Assembly (NCBI GenBank): GCA_947259045.1
Contig: CAMYKZ010000002.1
Coordinates: 1 to 64,000, forward strand
Origin: an uncultured Afifella sp.
GTDB taxonomy: Bacteria > Pseudomonadota > Alphaproteobacteria > Rhizobiales > Afifellaceae
Length of the DNA: 64,000 nucleotides
Direction: 5' to 3'
A program made the position numbers and the translations under genes. Below, piece by piece: positions 47,082 to 56,775 of the stretch (the first letter of the stretch is position 1; each line of letters starts with the position of its first letter). Under the pieces are notes generated by a model. It worked only from the letters and a program-made list of their open reading frames with translations. It searched no databases and was not told the origin of the DNA.

Positions 47082-48101
47082 ATGGGCGTCGTGAAACTCA
47101 AAAATCTTTCGCAACATCTTGGCCTGACCGAGGGCACCGTCTCGCGTGCCTTGAACGATTATCCCGACATCAGCGAAAAGACCCGCAAGCGGGTTCAATT
47201 GGCCGCCCGCGAGCTTGGTTACAAGCCGAATTCCAATGCCAGACGGCTCGCCAAAGGCATCACCGAATGTATCGGTTACGTGCTGCCGGCCAGCGAAAGC
47301 CATTTGTCGGACCCGTTCCTCGGCGAACTGCTCGACGGCCTGACCGACGCGCTTTCAAAGCGCAACTGGGATCTGACCGTCGCCGTTGCCCGGTCCTCAG
47401 ACAGCGAACTCGATATTATCGACCGGCTGACCCGTTCAGGCCGGGTCAGCGGACTGATCGTCAGCCGTACGCACACCGAAGACACGCGGATCGATTTTCT
47501 GAAAAAATCCAATATCCCGTTTGTCTCTCACGGCCGGACTGCTGATCCTGCCGGGTTTGCCTGGCTCGATGTCGACAATGAACAGGCATTTTTCGACGCC
47601 GTGACCCACCTTCACGCGCTTGGACATCGCCGCATCGCCCATATCGGCGGACAGGAAACCTTCAACTTCGCGCGGTTGCGGCGGCATGGCTATTGCAAGG
47701 GGCTGGAAGCCTGCGGTCTCACCTACCGAACCGACTATGACCTTTCGTCTGAAATGAACGACCACGCTGGATTTGAAGCCATGCAAAGGCTGCTGACGCT
47801 TGATGAGCCGCCAACGGCTGTGGCCTGTGTCACGGACATGGTCGCACTCGGCGCGATGCGGGCCATTCGCGATGCGGGAATGGAGCCGGGCCGGGAAATC
47901 TCGGTCATCGGCTATGACGGCATACCCGTCGGCCAGCACAGCAATCCTCCGTTGACGACGATGGCACAACCACTGACGCGCGCCGGCCGCAGGCTGGGCG
48001 ACATGCTGCTTGCCGTCATCGATGGCCAGGCCCCTGGTGAAACACAAGAACTCTGGCGTGCCGAACTGGTGCGCCGGCAAACGGATGGACCGCCGGTATA
48101 A
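47082..48101 (+). CDS. LacI-family transcriptional regulator
   Basis: A 339-residue repressor. The N-terminal HTH reads VKLKNLSQHLGLTEGTVSRA followed by the hinge helix SNARRLAKG. The sugar-binding domain has IGYVLPASESHLSDPF, LIVSRTHTEDTRI and GHRRIAHIGG, ending with VIGYDGIPVGQHSNPPLTT. It resembles AglR-type regulators of alpha-glucoside operons. The operator just upstream and the ABC sugar operon immediately downstream define its targets. Confidence 0.92.
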   Translation: MGVVKLKNLSQHLGLTEGTVSRALNDYPDISEKTRKRVQLAARELGYKPNSNARRLAKGITECIGYVLPASESHLSDPFLGELLDGLTDALSKRNWDLTVAVARSSDSELDIIDRLTRSGRVSGLIVSRTHTEDTRIDFLKKSNIPFVSHGRTADPAGFAWLDVDNEQAFFDAVTHLHALGHRRIAHIGGQETFNFARLRRHGYCKGLEACGLTYRTDYDLSSEMNDHAGFEAMQRLLTLDEPPTAVACVTDMVALGAMRAIRDAGMEPGREISVIGYDGIPVGQHSNPPLTTMAQPLTRAGRRLGDMLLAVIDGQAPGETQELWRAELVRRQTDGPPV

Positions 48102-48166
48102 ACCGGCGGCCGTAACCTTGCGACCCTCAGGTGATCGCCTGAACGCAAATTCGGGAGAAAAGACAG

Positions 48167-49510
48167 ATGAGTATGATGAAAAATATCGCTGCCGGACTTT
48201 TGATTTCGGCATCGATGATCTCAATGGCCCAGGCCGATACGATCCGATTCTGGACAACGGAAGAACAGCCGGAGCGGTTGGCAAAGCAGCAGGAAATGGC
48301 GGAAGAATTCGGCACCAAGACCGGCCACACGGTCGAAGTGATCCCGGTTTCGGAAAAAGACCTCGGCACAAGGGCGACAGCGGCTTTCGCCGCCAATGAC
48401 CTGCCGGATGTGATCTATCACACTTTGCAATATGTCCTGCCCTGGACAGAAGCCGGCATTCTCGACGCGGACACGAATAACGAGATCGTCGAGGAATTGG
48501 GCGTCGGTACGTTTGCGCCCGGCGCTATCGCCATGGCCAAGTCCGACGGTCTTGTCTCCGCCGTACCGGTCGATGGCTGGACGCAGATGGTTATCTATCG
48601 CAAGGACCTGTTCGATGCCGCAGGTCTGGCAGCGCCGACATCCTATGCAGCAATCACCGCAGCCATTGAAAAACTGCACAATCCGCCGGAAATCTACGGT
48701 TTTGTGGCTGCCACCAAGATTGACGAAAATTTCATGAGCCAGGTGCTTGAGCATGTCTTCCTGGCCAATGGCGTCTCGCCGGTCGACGCCAGCGGCTTCA
48801 AGCCGCTGGACGAAAAGGCGACCGCCGAAGTGCTGGAGTTCTACAAGACGATCGCCAAGGCTTCACCTCCAGGCGAACTCTACTGGAAGCAGTCGCGCGA
48901 ACTCTATTTCGCCGGCAAGGCCGCAATGATCATCTGGTCTCCGTTCATTCTCGACGAACTGGCGGGCCTGCGCGATTCCGCTCCTCCGACAATCAATTCC
49001 GATCCGACCTCTCGGGAACTGGCCGGCAAGACAGACGTCGTGACGACTTTCTCCGGACCATCCAATCCTGATGGCGCGGCCTGGGCCGATGTGCGTTATT
49101 TCGGTGTAACCGCCGACGCAAACCTGGATGTCGCTGCTGAATTCGTGAAATTCACCCTCGACGAGGGCTATGCCAGCACGCTTTCCATCGCACCTGAGGG
49201 CAAATTCCCGGTCCGGCGCGGCACGGCGGACGAGCCGAACAAGTTTGTCGATATCTGGTCGAAACTGCCGGTCGGCGTTGACCGCAAGGCACCGCTTTCG
49301 GAACTCTACCCGGCCGAAACCATCGGCAAGATCGTATCCGGCCTTGAATCCGGCAACCGCTGGGGTGTCAAGGAAGGACAACTTTCGCTGGCGTCCAAGA
49401 TCATCAATTCCCAGGTGATCAACCGGCTGGTGCGCGAGTTTATCGACGGCGAGCGCGATGCGGCTGCGACCGTCGCCAAGCTCAACGAGGAACTCGCCAA
49501 GGTCAACTGA
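48167..49510 (+). CDS. Sugar ABC transporter substrate-binding protein (family 1)
   Basis: A 447-residue periplasmic protein with a short signal peptide ending near residue 23 (SMAQADT). Features of the MalE-like family are IRFWTTEEQPERLAKQQEMA, NDLPDVIYHTLQYVLPW, VPVDGWTQMVIYRKDLFDAAG and LYFAGKAAMIIWSPF. A 16-base imperfect palindrome (48127-48142) precedes it and could be a control site or hairpin. It starts the transport operon, 65 bases after the LacI gene. Confidence 0.92.
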   Translation: MSMMKNIAAGLLISASMISMAQADTIRFWTTEEQPERLAKQQEMAEEFGTKTGHTVEVIPVSEKDLGTRATAAFAANDLPDVIYHTLQYVLPWTEAGILDADTNNEIVEELGVGTFAPGAIAMAKSDGLVSAVPVDGWTQMVIYRKDLFDAAGLAAPTSYAAITAAIEKLHNPPEIYGFVAATKIDENFMSQVLEHVFLANGVSPVDASGFKPLDEKATAEVLEFYKTIAKASPPGELYWKQSRELYFAGKAAMIIWSPFILDELAGLRDSAPPTINSDPTSRELAGKTDVVTTFSGPSNPDGAAWADVRYFGVTADANLDVAAEFVKFTLDEGYASTLSIAPEGKFPVRRGTADEPNKFVDIWSKLPVGVDRKAPLSELYPAETIGKIVSGLESGNRWGVKEGQLSLASKIINSQVINRLVREFIDGERDAAATVAKLNEELAKVN

Positions 49511-49565
49511 TCGATCTGATCCAACAGGAGGCGGGACCGGTACTATTGCCGGTCCCGGACGAGCC

Positions 49566-50882
49566 ATGACATCAATAGACACGGAAATTGGTCTCCAGGA
49601 CCAGGCAAAAGCGGCAACGCCGCCGACCGGCATCGGCCCGATGGAACGGCGCGAAATGCGGCTGGCCTACGGCATGCTGTCGCCGACCTTCCTGATTGTT
49701 CTGCTGATTGTGATGGGACCGCTGATCGCCAATTTCTGGATCAGCTTCAAACCGGTGCAACTGGGCGATCTGCGTCCGGCGACGGCGGTTGCCAATGAAC
49801 GGCTGCGCGGCAATGCGGAAGCAGTCGGCGATGCGGTGACAATCGAATATCGCCTGCGCAATTCCTCCAGGGACAGCGCAGTTACTTCCGTGACGCTCAA
49901 CGATACACTGCCGGCCGGCCTCGCGATCGGCAAGCCTGACGAACGGTGCACCATATCCGGCGTTGAGCTTTCCTGCGCGCTAGGCGAATTCGCCGGCGGC
50001 CACCGCGAAAGCCTGAAACTGGATGCAGTTGTCGAGCAGGCCTATCTGGACAATCCGGTCAATCCGCGCGCCAGCGATCCAATTCTGGGCGGCGAGACGG
50101 ACAATATTCTCACCAACTTCACGTTCACACTCGACAATTTCCGCCGCATCTTCGATTCCGACGAATTCTGGAGCGTCTTGCGGATCTCGCTTTACTACAC
50201 GATCTTCGGAACCGGCGGCGCTCTGATATTGGGGCTGTTTGCGGCGCAACTGCTGAACACCGCCTTCCCCGGACGGGGCATTGTCCGCGGGCTGTTTCTG
50301 TTTCCCTATGTCGCGCCGGTGATCGCCGTCGCCTTCACCTGGGTCGTGCTGCTCGACCCGTTTTCCGGCACGCTCAACTCGATCCTGCTGCAGACAGGCG
50401 CGATCGACGGGCCGATCAATTTCTTCGGGCAACGATCCGTACCGCTCAGCCTGTTCGGGCTGACGATTGAATTTCCCGTTGCTCTGACGACGGTTATCGC
50501 TTTCGAGGCCTGGCGTTATTTCCCGCTATCGTTCCTGTTCATCCTGGCCCGGATGCAGTCGATTTCCGCCGACATGTACGAAGCGGCTGAAATCGATGGC
50601 GCGACCCCGCTGCAGCAGTTCTGGTACATTTCGCTGCCCCAGCTTATCGGAATTCTGTCGGTACTGTTCCTGCTGCGGTTCATCTGGACGTTCAACAAGT
50701 TCGACGACATTTTCCTGCTGACCGGGGGCGCAGCCGGCACCCGGACACTCACCGTTGACGTCTACGAGCAGGGTTTTTCGGTCTCCAATCTGGGTGCCGG
50801 TGCGGCAGTGGCTGTCGTCGTATTCGCCGTGCTCCTGATCTTCGCCACCCTGTTCTTCAAATTCTCGCCGCAGGACGAATGA
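49566..50882 (+). CDS. Sugar ABC transporter permease with DUF11-like periplasmic insertion
   Basis: A 438-residue MalF/UgpA-type permease from the ATG at 49566. A first helix at about 38-60 is followed by a 140-residue periplasmic loop before the second helix near 203. Residues about 88-160 of the loop resemble a DUF11/Ig-like surface domain (VTSVTLNDTLPAGLAIG, then Cys128 and Cys137 in CTISGVELSCALGEFAGG). The rest is standard, with LYYTIFGTGGALILGLFAA and the EAA loop EAAEIDGATPLQQFWYISLP. In E. coli MalF an unrelated large loop at the same place contacts the binding protein. The insertion may do the same here. The stop overlaps the next start by four bases. Confidence 0.9.
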   Translation: MTSIDTEIGLQDQAKAATPPTGIGPMERREMRLAYGMLSPTFLIVLLIVMGPLIANFWISFKPVQLGDLRPATAVANERLRGNAEAVGDAVTIEYRLRNSSRDSAVTSVTLNDTLPAGLAIGKPDERCTISGVELSCALGEFAGGHRESLKLDAVVEQAYLDNPVNPRASDPILGGETDNILTNFTFTLDNFRRIFDSDEFWSVLRISLYYTIFGTGGALILGLFAAQLLNTAFPGRGIVRGLFLFPYVAPVIAVAFTWVVLLDPFSGTLNSILLQTGAIDGPINFFGQRSVPLSLFGLTIEFPVALTTVIAFEAWRYFPLSFLFILARMQSISADMYEAAEIDGATPLQQFWYISLPQLIGILSVLFLLRFIWTFNKFDDIFLLTGGAAGTRTLTVDVYEQGFSVSNLGAGAAVAVVVFAVLLIFATLFFKFSPQDE

Positions 50883-52114
50883 TGATGCGATACAGCACAG
50901 GCATGTTTGCCGGAATTCTGACGGGCGCCCTTTGGGGCTTCCTCTGGATGATCGTTATCGGGATCACCTTCATGCTGGTCTCGGGCCAGATTACCTCGCT
51001 GCCGATCGGCGCGGCGACGCTGGCGGGTGTTGCCGGCGCCATGACATATCTCGCCGTGGAAAAGGACGCCCGGACCACCGGATTGCGAATTGCCAGCGCA
51101 GCCGTGATCGTGATGGTGCTTGCCCTGTTGACACTCGGGCAACCGCTTGGCCTACCGCTTTCCACCGCACCGCTCTATCAGTTCCTGGCGATCGCCATCA
51201 TTGCCGCGGGCATATGGGGCTCCAACATAATCTGCCTGTCCGGCTTTTCCGCCGGCAAACTGTCGCGTTACCAGCTGGAGCAGCTATTCATAAGGGTTGC
51301 GAAAGGGTTCGGCTTCGTCGTGTTCGGGGTGATGGTAGCCCTGCCCTTCTACGTCATGATCATGACCAGCCTGAAAAGCCAGCAGAGCCTGCTCGCCAAT
51401 CCGCTCGATTTCTCAATCGACCTGAGCCTGGGCGTCGAACAGCTGTTCCGGTCTTATGTCGAGCTGTTCACCGAGTTCCGCTTTGGAACATTCCTGCTCA
51501 ATTCGGCCTTCGTTTCCGTGGCAACGGTCATTCTGACATTGCTGTTTTCCGTTCCGGGCGCCTATGCCGTGTCGCGGCTTCGTTTCCCGGGACAGGCATT
51601 TCTCTCCCGCTCGATCCTTCTGATCTACATGGTGCCGGCGATCGTGCTTGTGATCCCGCTCTATTCGGTGTTTTCGCAGCTTGGCCTGCGCAATACACTG
51701 ACCGGCCTTCTGATCGTCTATCCGGCAACGACAATTCCGGTCGCGCTTTACATGCTGCAGGGATATTTCCGCGGCCTTCCGGCGGAACTGGAAGAGGCCG
51801 GGCTGATGGACGGCCTGTCCCGGCTCGGCGTAATCCTGAAGATTACCCTGCCCCTGTCTTTGCCGGCACTTGCCTCGGTGGCGCTTTATGTCTTCATGAT
51901 CGCCTGGAACGAGTTCCTGTTTGCCTTCATGTTCCTCGACAATGTCGACATCTTCACCCTGTCACGCGGTGTGGTGTCGCTCAATTCGTCGGAAGTTCCG
52001 CGCCAGCACCTGATGGCGGGCGCCGTTATCGCAACAATCCCCGTACTGGTGATCTTCCTCTGGTTCGAACGGTTCCTGGTCGCCGGGTTGACCGCCGGCA
52101 GTGTGAAAGGCTGA
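50879..52114 (+). CDS. Sugar ABC transporter permease with extra N-terminal membrane domain
   Basis: A 411-residue MalG-type permease. The C-terminal 280 residues are standard (GFGFVVFGVMVALPFYVMIM, VSVATVILTLLFSVPGAYAVS, and the EAA loop EEAGLMDGLSRLGVILKITLP). The first 120 residues add about four hydrophobic helices (starting MFAGILTGALWGFLWMIV) not found in ordinary MalG proteins. The ATGA overlap with the preceding permease sets the start, so the extension is part of the gene rather than a start artefact. Confidence 0.9.
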   Translation: MMMRYSTGMFAGILTGALWGFLWMIVIGITFMLVSGQITSLPIGAATLAGVAGAMTYLAVEKDARTTGLRIASAAVIVMVLALLTLGQPLGLPLSTAPLYQFLAIAIIAAGIWGSNIICLSGFSAGKLSRYQLEQLFIRVAKGFGFVVFGVMVALPFYVMIMTSLKSQQSLLANPLDFSIDLSLGVEQLFRSYVELFTEFRFGTFLLNSAFVSVATVILTLLFSVPGAYAVSRLRFPGQAFLSRSILLIYMVPAIVLVIPLYSVFSQLGLRNTLTGLLIVYPATTIPVALYMLQGYFRGLPAELEEAGLMDGLSRLGVILKITLPLSLPALASVALYVFMIAWNEFLFAFMFLDNVDIFTLSRGVVSLNSSEVPRQHLMAGAVIATIPVLVIFLWFERFLVAGLTAGSVKG

Positions 52115-52118
52115 TCCG

Positions 52119-53402
52119 ATGTCTGAGATCGACGAAAAGGCCGTGGCGACACTGAAAGCCAACGACCGTGGCGGGTTCACGGTGCCGACCAGCCGGCTCT
52201 ACCCCTATCAGTGGAACTGGGATTCGGTTTTTGTCGCGCTCGGCTTTGCGACTTTCGACCGGAGCCGCGCCTGGCGCGAACTGGAATGCCTTTTCGGCGG
52301 CCAGTGGCCGGACGGCATGATCCCGCACATTATATTCCGGCGCAGCGACCCGGATTATTTTCCCGGCCCCGATGTCTGGAAATCGGGCACCGCGCCGCCG
52401 TCATCGGGCCATTCGCAACCGCCGGTGCTCGCCTCTGTGATGCTGCAGTTGGTGGAAAGCGGCGGACCTGACGATGAAAATCAAGCCAGACTGCATTTCG
52501 ACCGGGCGCTGGCCTGGCATCGCTGGTTCCACCGGGAGCGCGATCCCGACAGCCGGGGTGTCATCGGCATCGTTCATCCCTGGGAATCCGGCAGGGACAA
52601 TTCGCCCGACTGGGACGAAGCGATGAGCCAGATCGTCGTTGACCCGGATTTGCCGCCTTATCAGCGGCGCGATACCGAACATGTCAACGCCGAACAGCGG
52701 CCGAACAAGATTGATTATGACCGTTTTCTCACCATCGTGAAATTCGGCGCCGATTGCGGCTGGGACCAACGCAACATTGCCGAAAACGGTCCGATGTTCG
52801 TTGCCGACCCCGGCATGACATTTATTCTGCTGAGGGCCGACCGGGACCTCCTGAGACTGGCGGAACGGATCGGCAGGACGGATGCCATTGACGAAATCCG
52901 CGCATGGATCGATCTGATCGCAGCCGGGGCGGAAAGCCTCTGGAACGACGATATAGGCGGATATTGCGCCCGCAATCTGAGAACCGGCAACCTGTCCACG
53001 GGCATTTCCAACGCTTCGATGCTGGCATTCTACGCCGGCGTCGGCAGCGCGGCACAGCGGGAACGGCTTGCCGGCGAAGCGGCAAGAATTCTGAGCAAGG
53101 TCGAATTCGGGATGCCGAGCTGGGATCCCGATCATACGGCGTTCGAACCCAAGCGGTACTGGCGCGGGCCGGTCTGGGCGATGATGAACTTCATGGTGGC
53201 CCAGGGCCTGTCGGAAGCCGGATGCGATGATTTGAGCAAGCGCGTCCGCAACGATACCGCCAGACTGATCGCACAAACCGGATTTTACGAATATTTCGAT
53301 CCGCTGACAGGCGCCGGCTATGGCGGCGGCGATTTTTCCTGGACGGCGGCGATCTGGCTCGCCTGGGCGTCGCCGGACAATGCCACTCGGGCTGCGCAGT
53401 AA
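52119..53402 (+). CDS. GH63/mannosylglycerate hydrolase (MGH1)-like glycosidase
   Basis: A 427-residue cytoplasmic (no signal peptide) alpha/alpha-barrel glycosidase. Landmarks are YQWNWDSVFVALG at 30-42, HPWESGRDNSPDWD at 153-166 with the probable catalytic acid Asp160, RYWRGPVWAMMN at 346-357, and GFYEYFDPLTGAGYGG at 388-403 with the probable base Glu391. This arrangement fits GH63-type enzymes hydrolysing 2-O-mannosyl- or glucosylglycerate. Lack of a secretion signal means the intact glycoside is imported first by the ABC system around it. Four bases separate it from the permease. Confidence 0.85.
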   Translation: MSEIDEKAVATLKANDRGGFTVPTSRLYPYQWNWDSVFVALGFATFDRSRAWRELECLFGGQWPDGMIPHIIFRRSDPDYFPGPDVWKSGTAPPSSGHSQPPVLASVMLQLVESGGPDDENQARLHFDRALAWHRWFHRERDPDSRGVIGIVHPWESGRDNSPDWDEAMSQIVVDPDLPPYQRRDTEHVNAEQRPNKIDYDRFLTIVKFGADCGWDQRNIAENGPMFVADPGMTFILLRADRDLLRLAERIGRTDAIDEIRAWIDLIAAGAESLWNDDIGGYCARNLRTGNLSTGISNASMLAFYAGVGSAAQRERLAGEAARILSKVEFGMPSWDPDHTAFEPKRYWRGPVWAMMNFMVAQGLSEAGCDDLSKRVRNDTARLIAQTGFYEYFDPLTGAGYGGGDFSWTAAIWLAWASPDNATRAAQ

Positions 53403-53423
53403 TTTCAAGAGGAGACTAGGACG

Positions 53424-54479
53424 ATGGGTTCGATCCGGCTGGAACATGTAGAAAAATGGTTTGCCGATCATCAGGTCATCAAGGGTGTCGATCTGGAGAT
53501 TGCCGATGGCGAATTTGTCATCTTTGTCGGCCCGTCCGGCTGCGGCAAGTCCACATTGCTGCGAATGATCGCCGGGCTTGAAGAAACAAGCCGTGGCCGG
53601 GTCTATCTGGACGGCGTTGACGTCACCGCCGAACCGCCGTCCGGACGCAAGCTCTCGATGGTCTTCCAGTCCTATGCGCTTTACCCGCATATGTCGGTGC
53701 GCGACAATGTCGGCTTCGGGCTGAAAACCGCCGGCATGCCGAAGGCGCAGATTGCCGAGAAGGTCGCCGATGCCGCCCGGGTGCTGAAACTCGACGACTA
53801 CCTCGACCGGCGGCCAAAGGCGCTGTCAGGCGGCCAGCGCCAACGGGTGGCGATCGGCCGGGCAATCGTGCGCGAGCCGAAGGGTTTCCTGTTCGATGAA
53901 CCCCTGTCGAACCTCGACGCAGCGCTGCGGGTGGAAATGCGGTTTGAGATTGCCAGGCTGCATCAGTCGCTGAAATCGACGATGGTCTATGTTACCCACG
54001 ACCAGGTTGAGGCAATGACCCTGGCCGACAAGATCGTTGTGCTTAAGGATGGCATGATCATGCAGATCGGATCCCCGCGCGAGCTTTACGAAAAGCCTGA
54101 CAATCTTTTTGTCGCGCAGTTTATCGGCAGTCCGAAAATGAATGTCATGCCGTGCCAGCGAAACGGCAGCGGCGTCAATCTGCCGGGCTCCGGCCATGTG
54201 ACGATACCGCTTCCGGAAGCCGCTCAACCGACCAGTCTGGGCATCCGGCCGGAACATATCGCGCTGGTCGAACCCGGCACCGGCAATTGCGATGCCCGCA
54301 TCGAAGTCAGCGAATATCTCGGCGCCGATACGTTCATCTATGTCTCCGCCGAAGGCTTTGACACAACGTTGGTGCGGATCAGCGGCCAGGACATCGTCAA
54401 AGAAGGCAGCACTGTCGGCCTGCAGTTCCAGACCGACAAGGTGCAGTTCTTTGACGATAACGAGCAGGCCATCCGCTAG
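53424..54479 (+). CDS. Sugar ABC transporter ATP-binding protein (MalK/UgpC family)
   Basis: A 351-residue ATPase. Walker A is GPSGCGKST, the Q-loop follows at [12 protein letters not shown], the signature is LSGGQRQR and Walker B is [13 protein letters not shown], with the switch histidine in [10 protein letters not shown]. The C-terminal 110 residues form the TOBE/OB regulatory domain ([11 protein letters not shown]). It completes the ABC importer after the glycosidase gene, 21 bases away. Confidence 0.95.
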   Translation: MGSIRLEHVEKWFADHQVIKGVDLEIADGEFVIFVGPSGCGKSTLLRMIAGLEETSRGRVYLDGVDVTAEPPSGRKLSMVFQSYALYPHMSVRDNVGFGLKTAGMPKAQIAEKVADAARVLKLDDYLDRRPKALSGGQRQRVAIGRAIVREPKGFLFDEPLSNLDAALRVEMRFEIARLHQSLKSTMVYVTHDQVEAMTLADKIVVLKDGMIMQIGSPRELYEKPDNLFVAQFIGSPKMNVMPCQRNGSGVNLPGSGHVTIPLPEAAQPTSLGIRPEHIALVEPGTGNCDARIEVSEYLGADTFIYVSAEGFDTTLVRISGQDIVKEGSTVGLQFQTDKVQFFDDNEQAIR

Positions 54480-54484
54480 GTCAA

Positions 54485-55426
54485 TCAAACAAGCGAATGT
54501 CGCCTGGCCAGCCAGACATAAAACGGCCGCATCAGCAGCGGGGTCAGGTACATCGGGATCTGGTAACAGCCGATAAACAGTAATATCGGATCGGTGACGG
54601 ATGCGGGCAATGCTGCCAGGAAAAGCGCGATATTGCGGTTTCCGGCGATGATGCCCAGCGGCACGGCATAACGCTTCCAGCGTGAAACGGCCAGGCTTGC
54701 CGCCGCGATCATCTGCAGGCCGAAATTGAGGGCGGTCGCTGTTCCCAACACAATGGCGAACCGGATCGGATCGCCCAGAAGCGCCGGGCCGACGGCAGAC
54801 ATCAGCCCGACAACGATCACCGCCAGAAAGACCGCCAGCACACCGTCCATCGCAGCCAGATGATCCTGCGATGGATTTTTCAGTATTGTCAGCCGGACAA
54901 GAAAAGCCAGCGCCGTCGCCCCGGCAATGACTGCCAGGAGCCGCAATGCGGCACTCAGTATGACGGCGGGCGCACCGAGTTCAGGTACCAGCGCGAACAC
55001 CGGGATCACCGTCAGCGGCAGAAACGCCGTGCCGACGACAAGCTGGCGTAACGATGACGCCGGATCATGGCCGAGCATGATCGTCAGGCTCGGGCTGCCT
55101 GAAATCGGCGAGGCGGCGGCGGTAATGATGACGGCAGATGCCAGGGCGGCCTGCCATCCGATGACGAGGAACAGAACGGCAATCAGAACCGGCACCGCGA
55201 CCTGAAACAACAGGACAAAGACCAGCGAGGCGGTCAGATCATTCCACGCGCCGACCGCCTGTTTCGGTCCGACCCGCAGCGCTGCCAGGAACATCAGGCC
55301 GGCAACCATTTCCGGCAGCCACGGGCGCATTGCGGCCGCCACGAGCGGCAGGGTGATACCGGCGACCAGCCCGGCGACCAGCAGCCAGCGGCCATGGCGC
55401 GCCGCCTGGGCAAGAAGGCCGTTCAT
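54485..55426 (-). CDS. Bile acid:sodium symporter (BASS)-like membrane protein
   Basis: A 313-residue protein with about ten membrane segments. It shows the BASS pattern: MFLAALRVGP in the first third, TAAASPISGSPSLTIMLGHD in the crossover region, and AGNRNIALFLAALP near the C-terminus, resembling the conserved GNxNxAL loop. Such carriers import organic acids with sodium. It is last in the leftward group of TRAP genes, 26 bases after dctM. Whether it transports a related compound is unknown. Convergent with the ATP-binding protein gene. Confidence 0.75.
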   Translation of the reverse strand: MNGLLAQAARHGRWLLVAGLVAGITLPLVAAAMRPWLPEMVAGLMFLAALRVGPKQAVGAWNDLTASLVFVLLFQVAVPVLIAVLFLVIGWQAALASAVIITAAASPISGSPSLTIMLGHDPASSLRQLVVGTAFLPLTVIPVFALVPELGAPAVILSAALRLLAVIAGATALAFLVRLTILKNPSQDHLAAMDGVLAVFLAVIVVGLMSAVGPALLGDPIRFAIVLGTATALNFGLQMIAAASLAVSRWKRYAVPLGIIAGNRNIALFLAALPASVTDPILLFIGCYQIPMYLTPLLMRPFYVWLARRHSLV

Positions 55427-55452
55427 CGGTCGGTCATTTCCGCTCTGTCCGG

Positions 55453-56766
55453 CTAGCCGCTGCGAACGGGGCGCAGCTTATCCGGCAGCCAGGTCGCCAG
55501 ATCAGGAAACGCGATCAACACGAACACCATCACGACCATGATCAGGAACATCGGGATCGCCGCCTTGGCGATATAGTTCATTTCATGGTGGGTCATGCCT
55601 TGCAGGACAAACAGGTTAAAGCCGATCGGCGGTGTGATCTGCGCCATTTCAACGACCACGACGATAAAGATGCCGAACCAGATCAGATCGATGCCGGCCT
55701 GCCTGATCATCGGTTCCACAACGGCCATGGTGAGGACGACTGATGAAATGCCGTCGAGAAAACAGCCGATGACGATGTAAAAGACCAACAGCACCATCAG
55801 CAGCTCAAACCGCGACAGATCGAGCGTGGCGATAAATTCAGCCAGCGCCCGCGGCAGTCCGGTAAAGCCCATCGACAGCGACAGGAAGGCCGCGCCTGCG
55901 AGAATGAGCGCAATCATCGCAGAAGTCCGTGTTGCACCCATCAGGCTTTCAGAAAACGACGACCAGCTCAGCGAACCCTGCACACCGGCAAGGGTCAGCG
56001 AGCCAAGCACGCCGAAAGCTGCAGCCTCGGTCGCGGTGGCAATACCAAAATACATCGAGCCGATCACCAAGGTGATCAGCAGGATGACCGGAATGAGGAA
56101 ACGCGAGTTCCTGATCCGCTCCTCAAATGTCATGGGCGGCTCCGGTTTCGGATTGAAATCGGATGATACCAGGGACATGACAGCCACATAGCCCATGAAC
56201 ATGGCGGCCAGCACCATGCCGGGGACAATGCCGGCAAAGAACAGTTTGGTGATCGATTCATTGATCGTCACGCCGTAGACGATCAGCGTCAGGGACGGCG
56301 GGATCATCAATCCGAGTGTCGCAGCACCGGCCAATGTGCCGATCACCATGGATTCGGGATACTCGCGCTTGCGCAGTTCCGGGATCGACATCTTGCCGAC
56401 GGTCGTCAACGTTGCGGCAGATGATCCGGAGACGGCGGCAAACACCGTGCAGCCGACAATATTGGTGTGAATGAGACCGCCCGGAAGCCAGCCGAGCCAT
56501 GGCGACAGGCCGCGGAACATGTCTTCAGACAACCGGGTACGATAAAGAATTTCCCCCATCCAGATAAACAAGGGCAGTGCCGTCAATGTCCACGAAGACG
56601 ACGCGCTCCAGATGGTGGTGATCATGACATCGCCAACCGGGCGGGTCGTAAACAATTCCATGCCGACAAAGGCGACACCGAGCAGCGCAAGCCCGACCCA
56701 GACACCGGTTCCAAGCAACAGAAACAGGACAAAGAGAAACAGCGCGATGAGATAGAATTCCTGCAT
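55453..56766 (-). CDS. TRAP transporter large permease (DctM family)
   Basis: A 437-residue inner-membrane protein with about 12 helices. DctM marks are LLLGTGVWVGLALLGVAFVG, PLFIWMGEILYRTRLSEDMF, GCTVFAAVSGSSAATLTTVGK and LMIPPSLTLIVYGV. In the second half FLDGISSVVLTMAVVEPM and MAQITPPIGFNLFVLQGM are present. It carries out the sodium-coupled transport step, nine bases after dctQ. Confidence 0.95.
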   Translation of the reverse strand: MQEFYLIALFLFVLFLLLGTGVWVGLALLGVAFVGMELFTTRPVGDVMITTIWSASSSWTLTALPLFIWMGEILYRTRLSEDMFRGLSPWLGWLPGGLIHTNIVGCTVFAAVSGSSAATLTTVGKMSIPELRKREYPESMVIGTLAGAATLGLMIPPSLTLIVYGVTINESITKLFFAGIVPGMVLAAMFMGYVAVMSLVSSDFNPKPEPPMTFEERIRNSRFLIPVILLITLVIGSMYFGIATATEAAAFGVLGSLTLAGVQGSLSWSSFSESLMGATRTSAMIALILAGAAFLSLSMGFTGLPRALAEFIATLDLSRFELLMVLLVFYIVIGCFLDGISSVVLTMAVVEPMIRQAGIDLIWFGIFIVVVVEMAQITPPIGFNLFVLQGMTHHEMNYIAKAAIPMFLIMVVMVFVLIAFPDLATWLPDKLRPVRSG

Positions 56767-56775
56767 GACCGCCCC

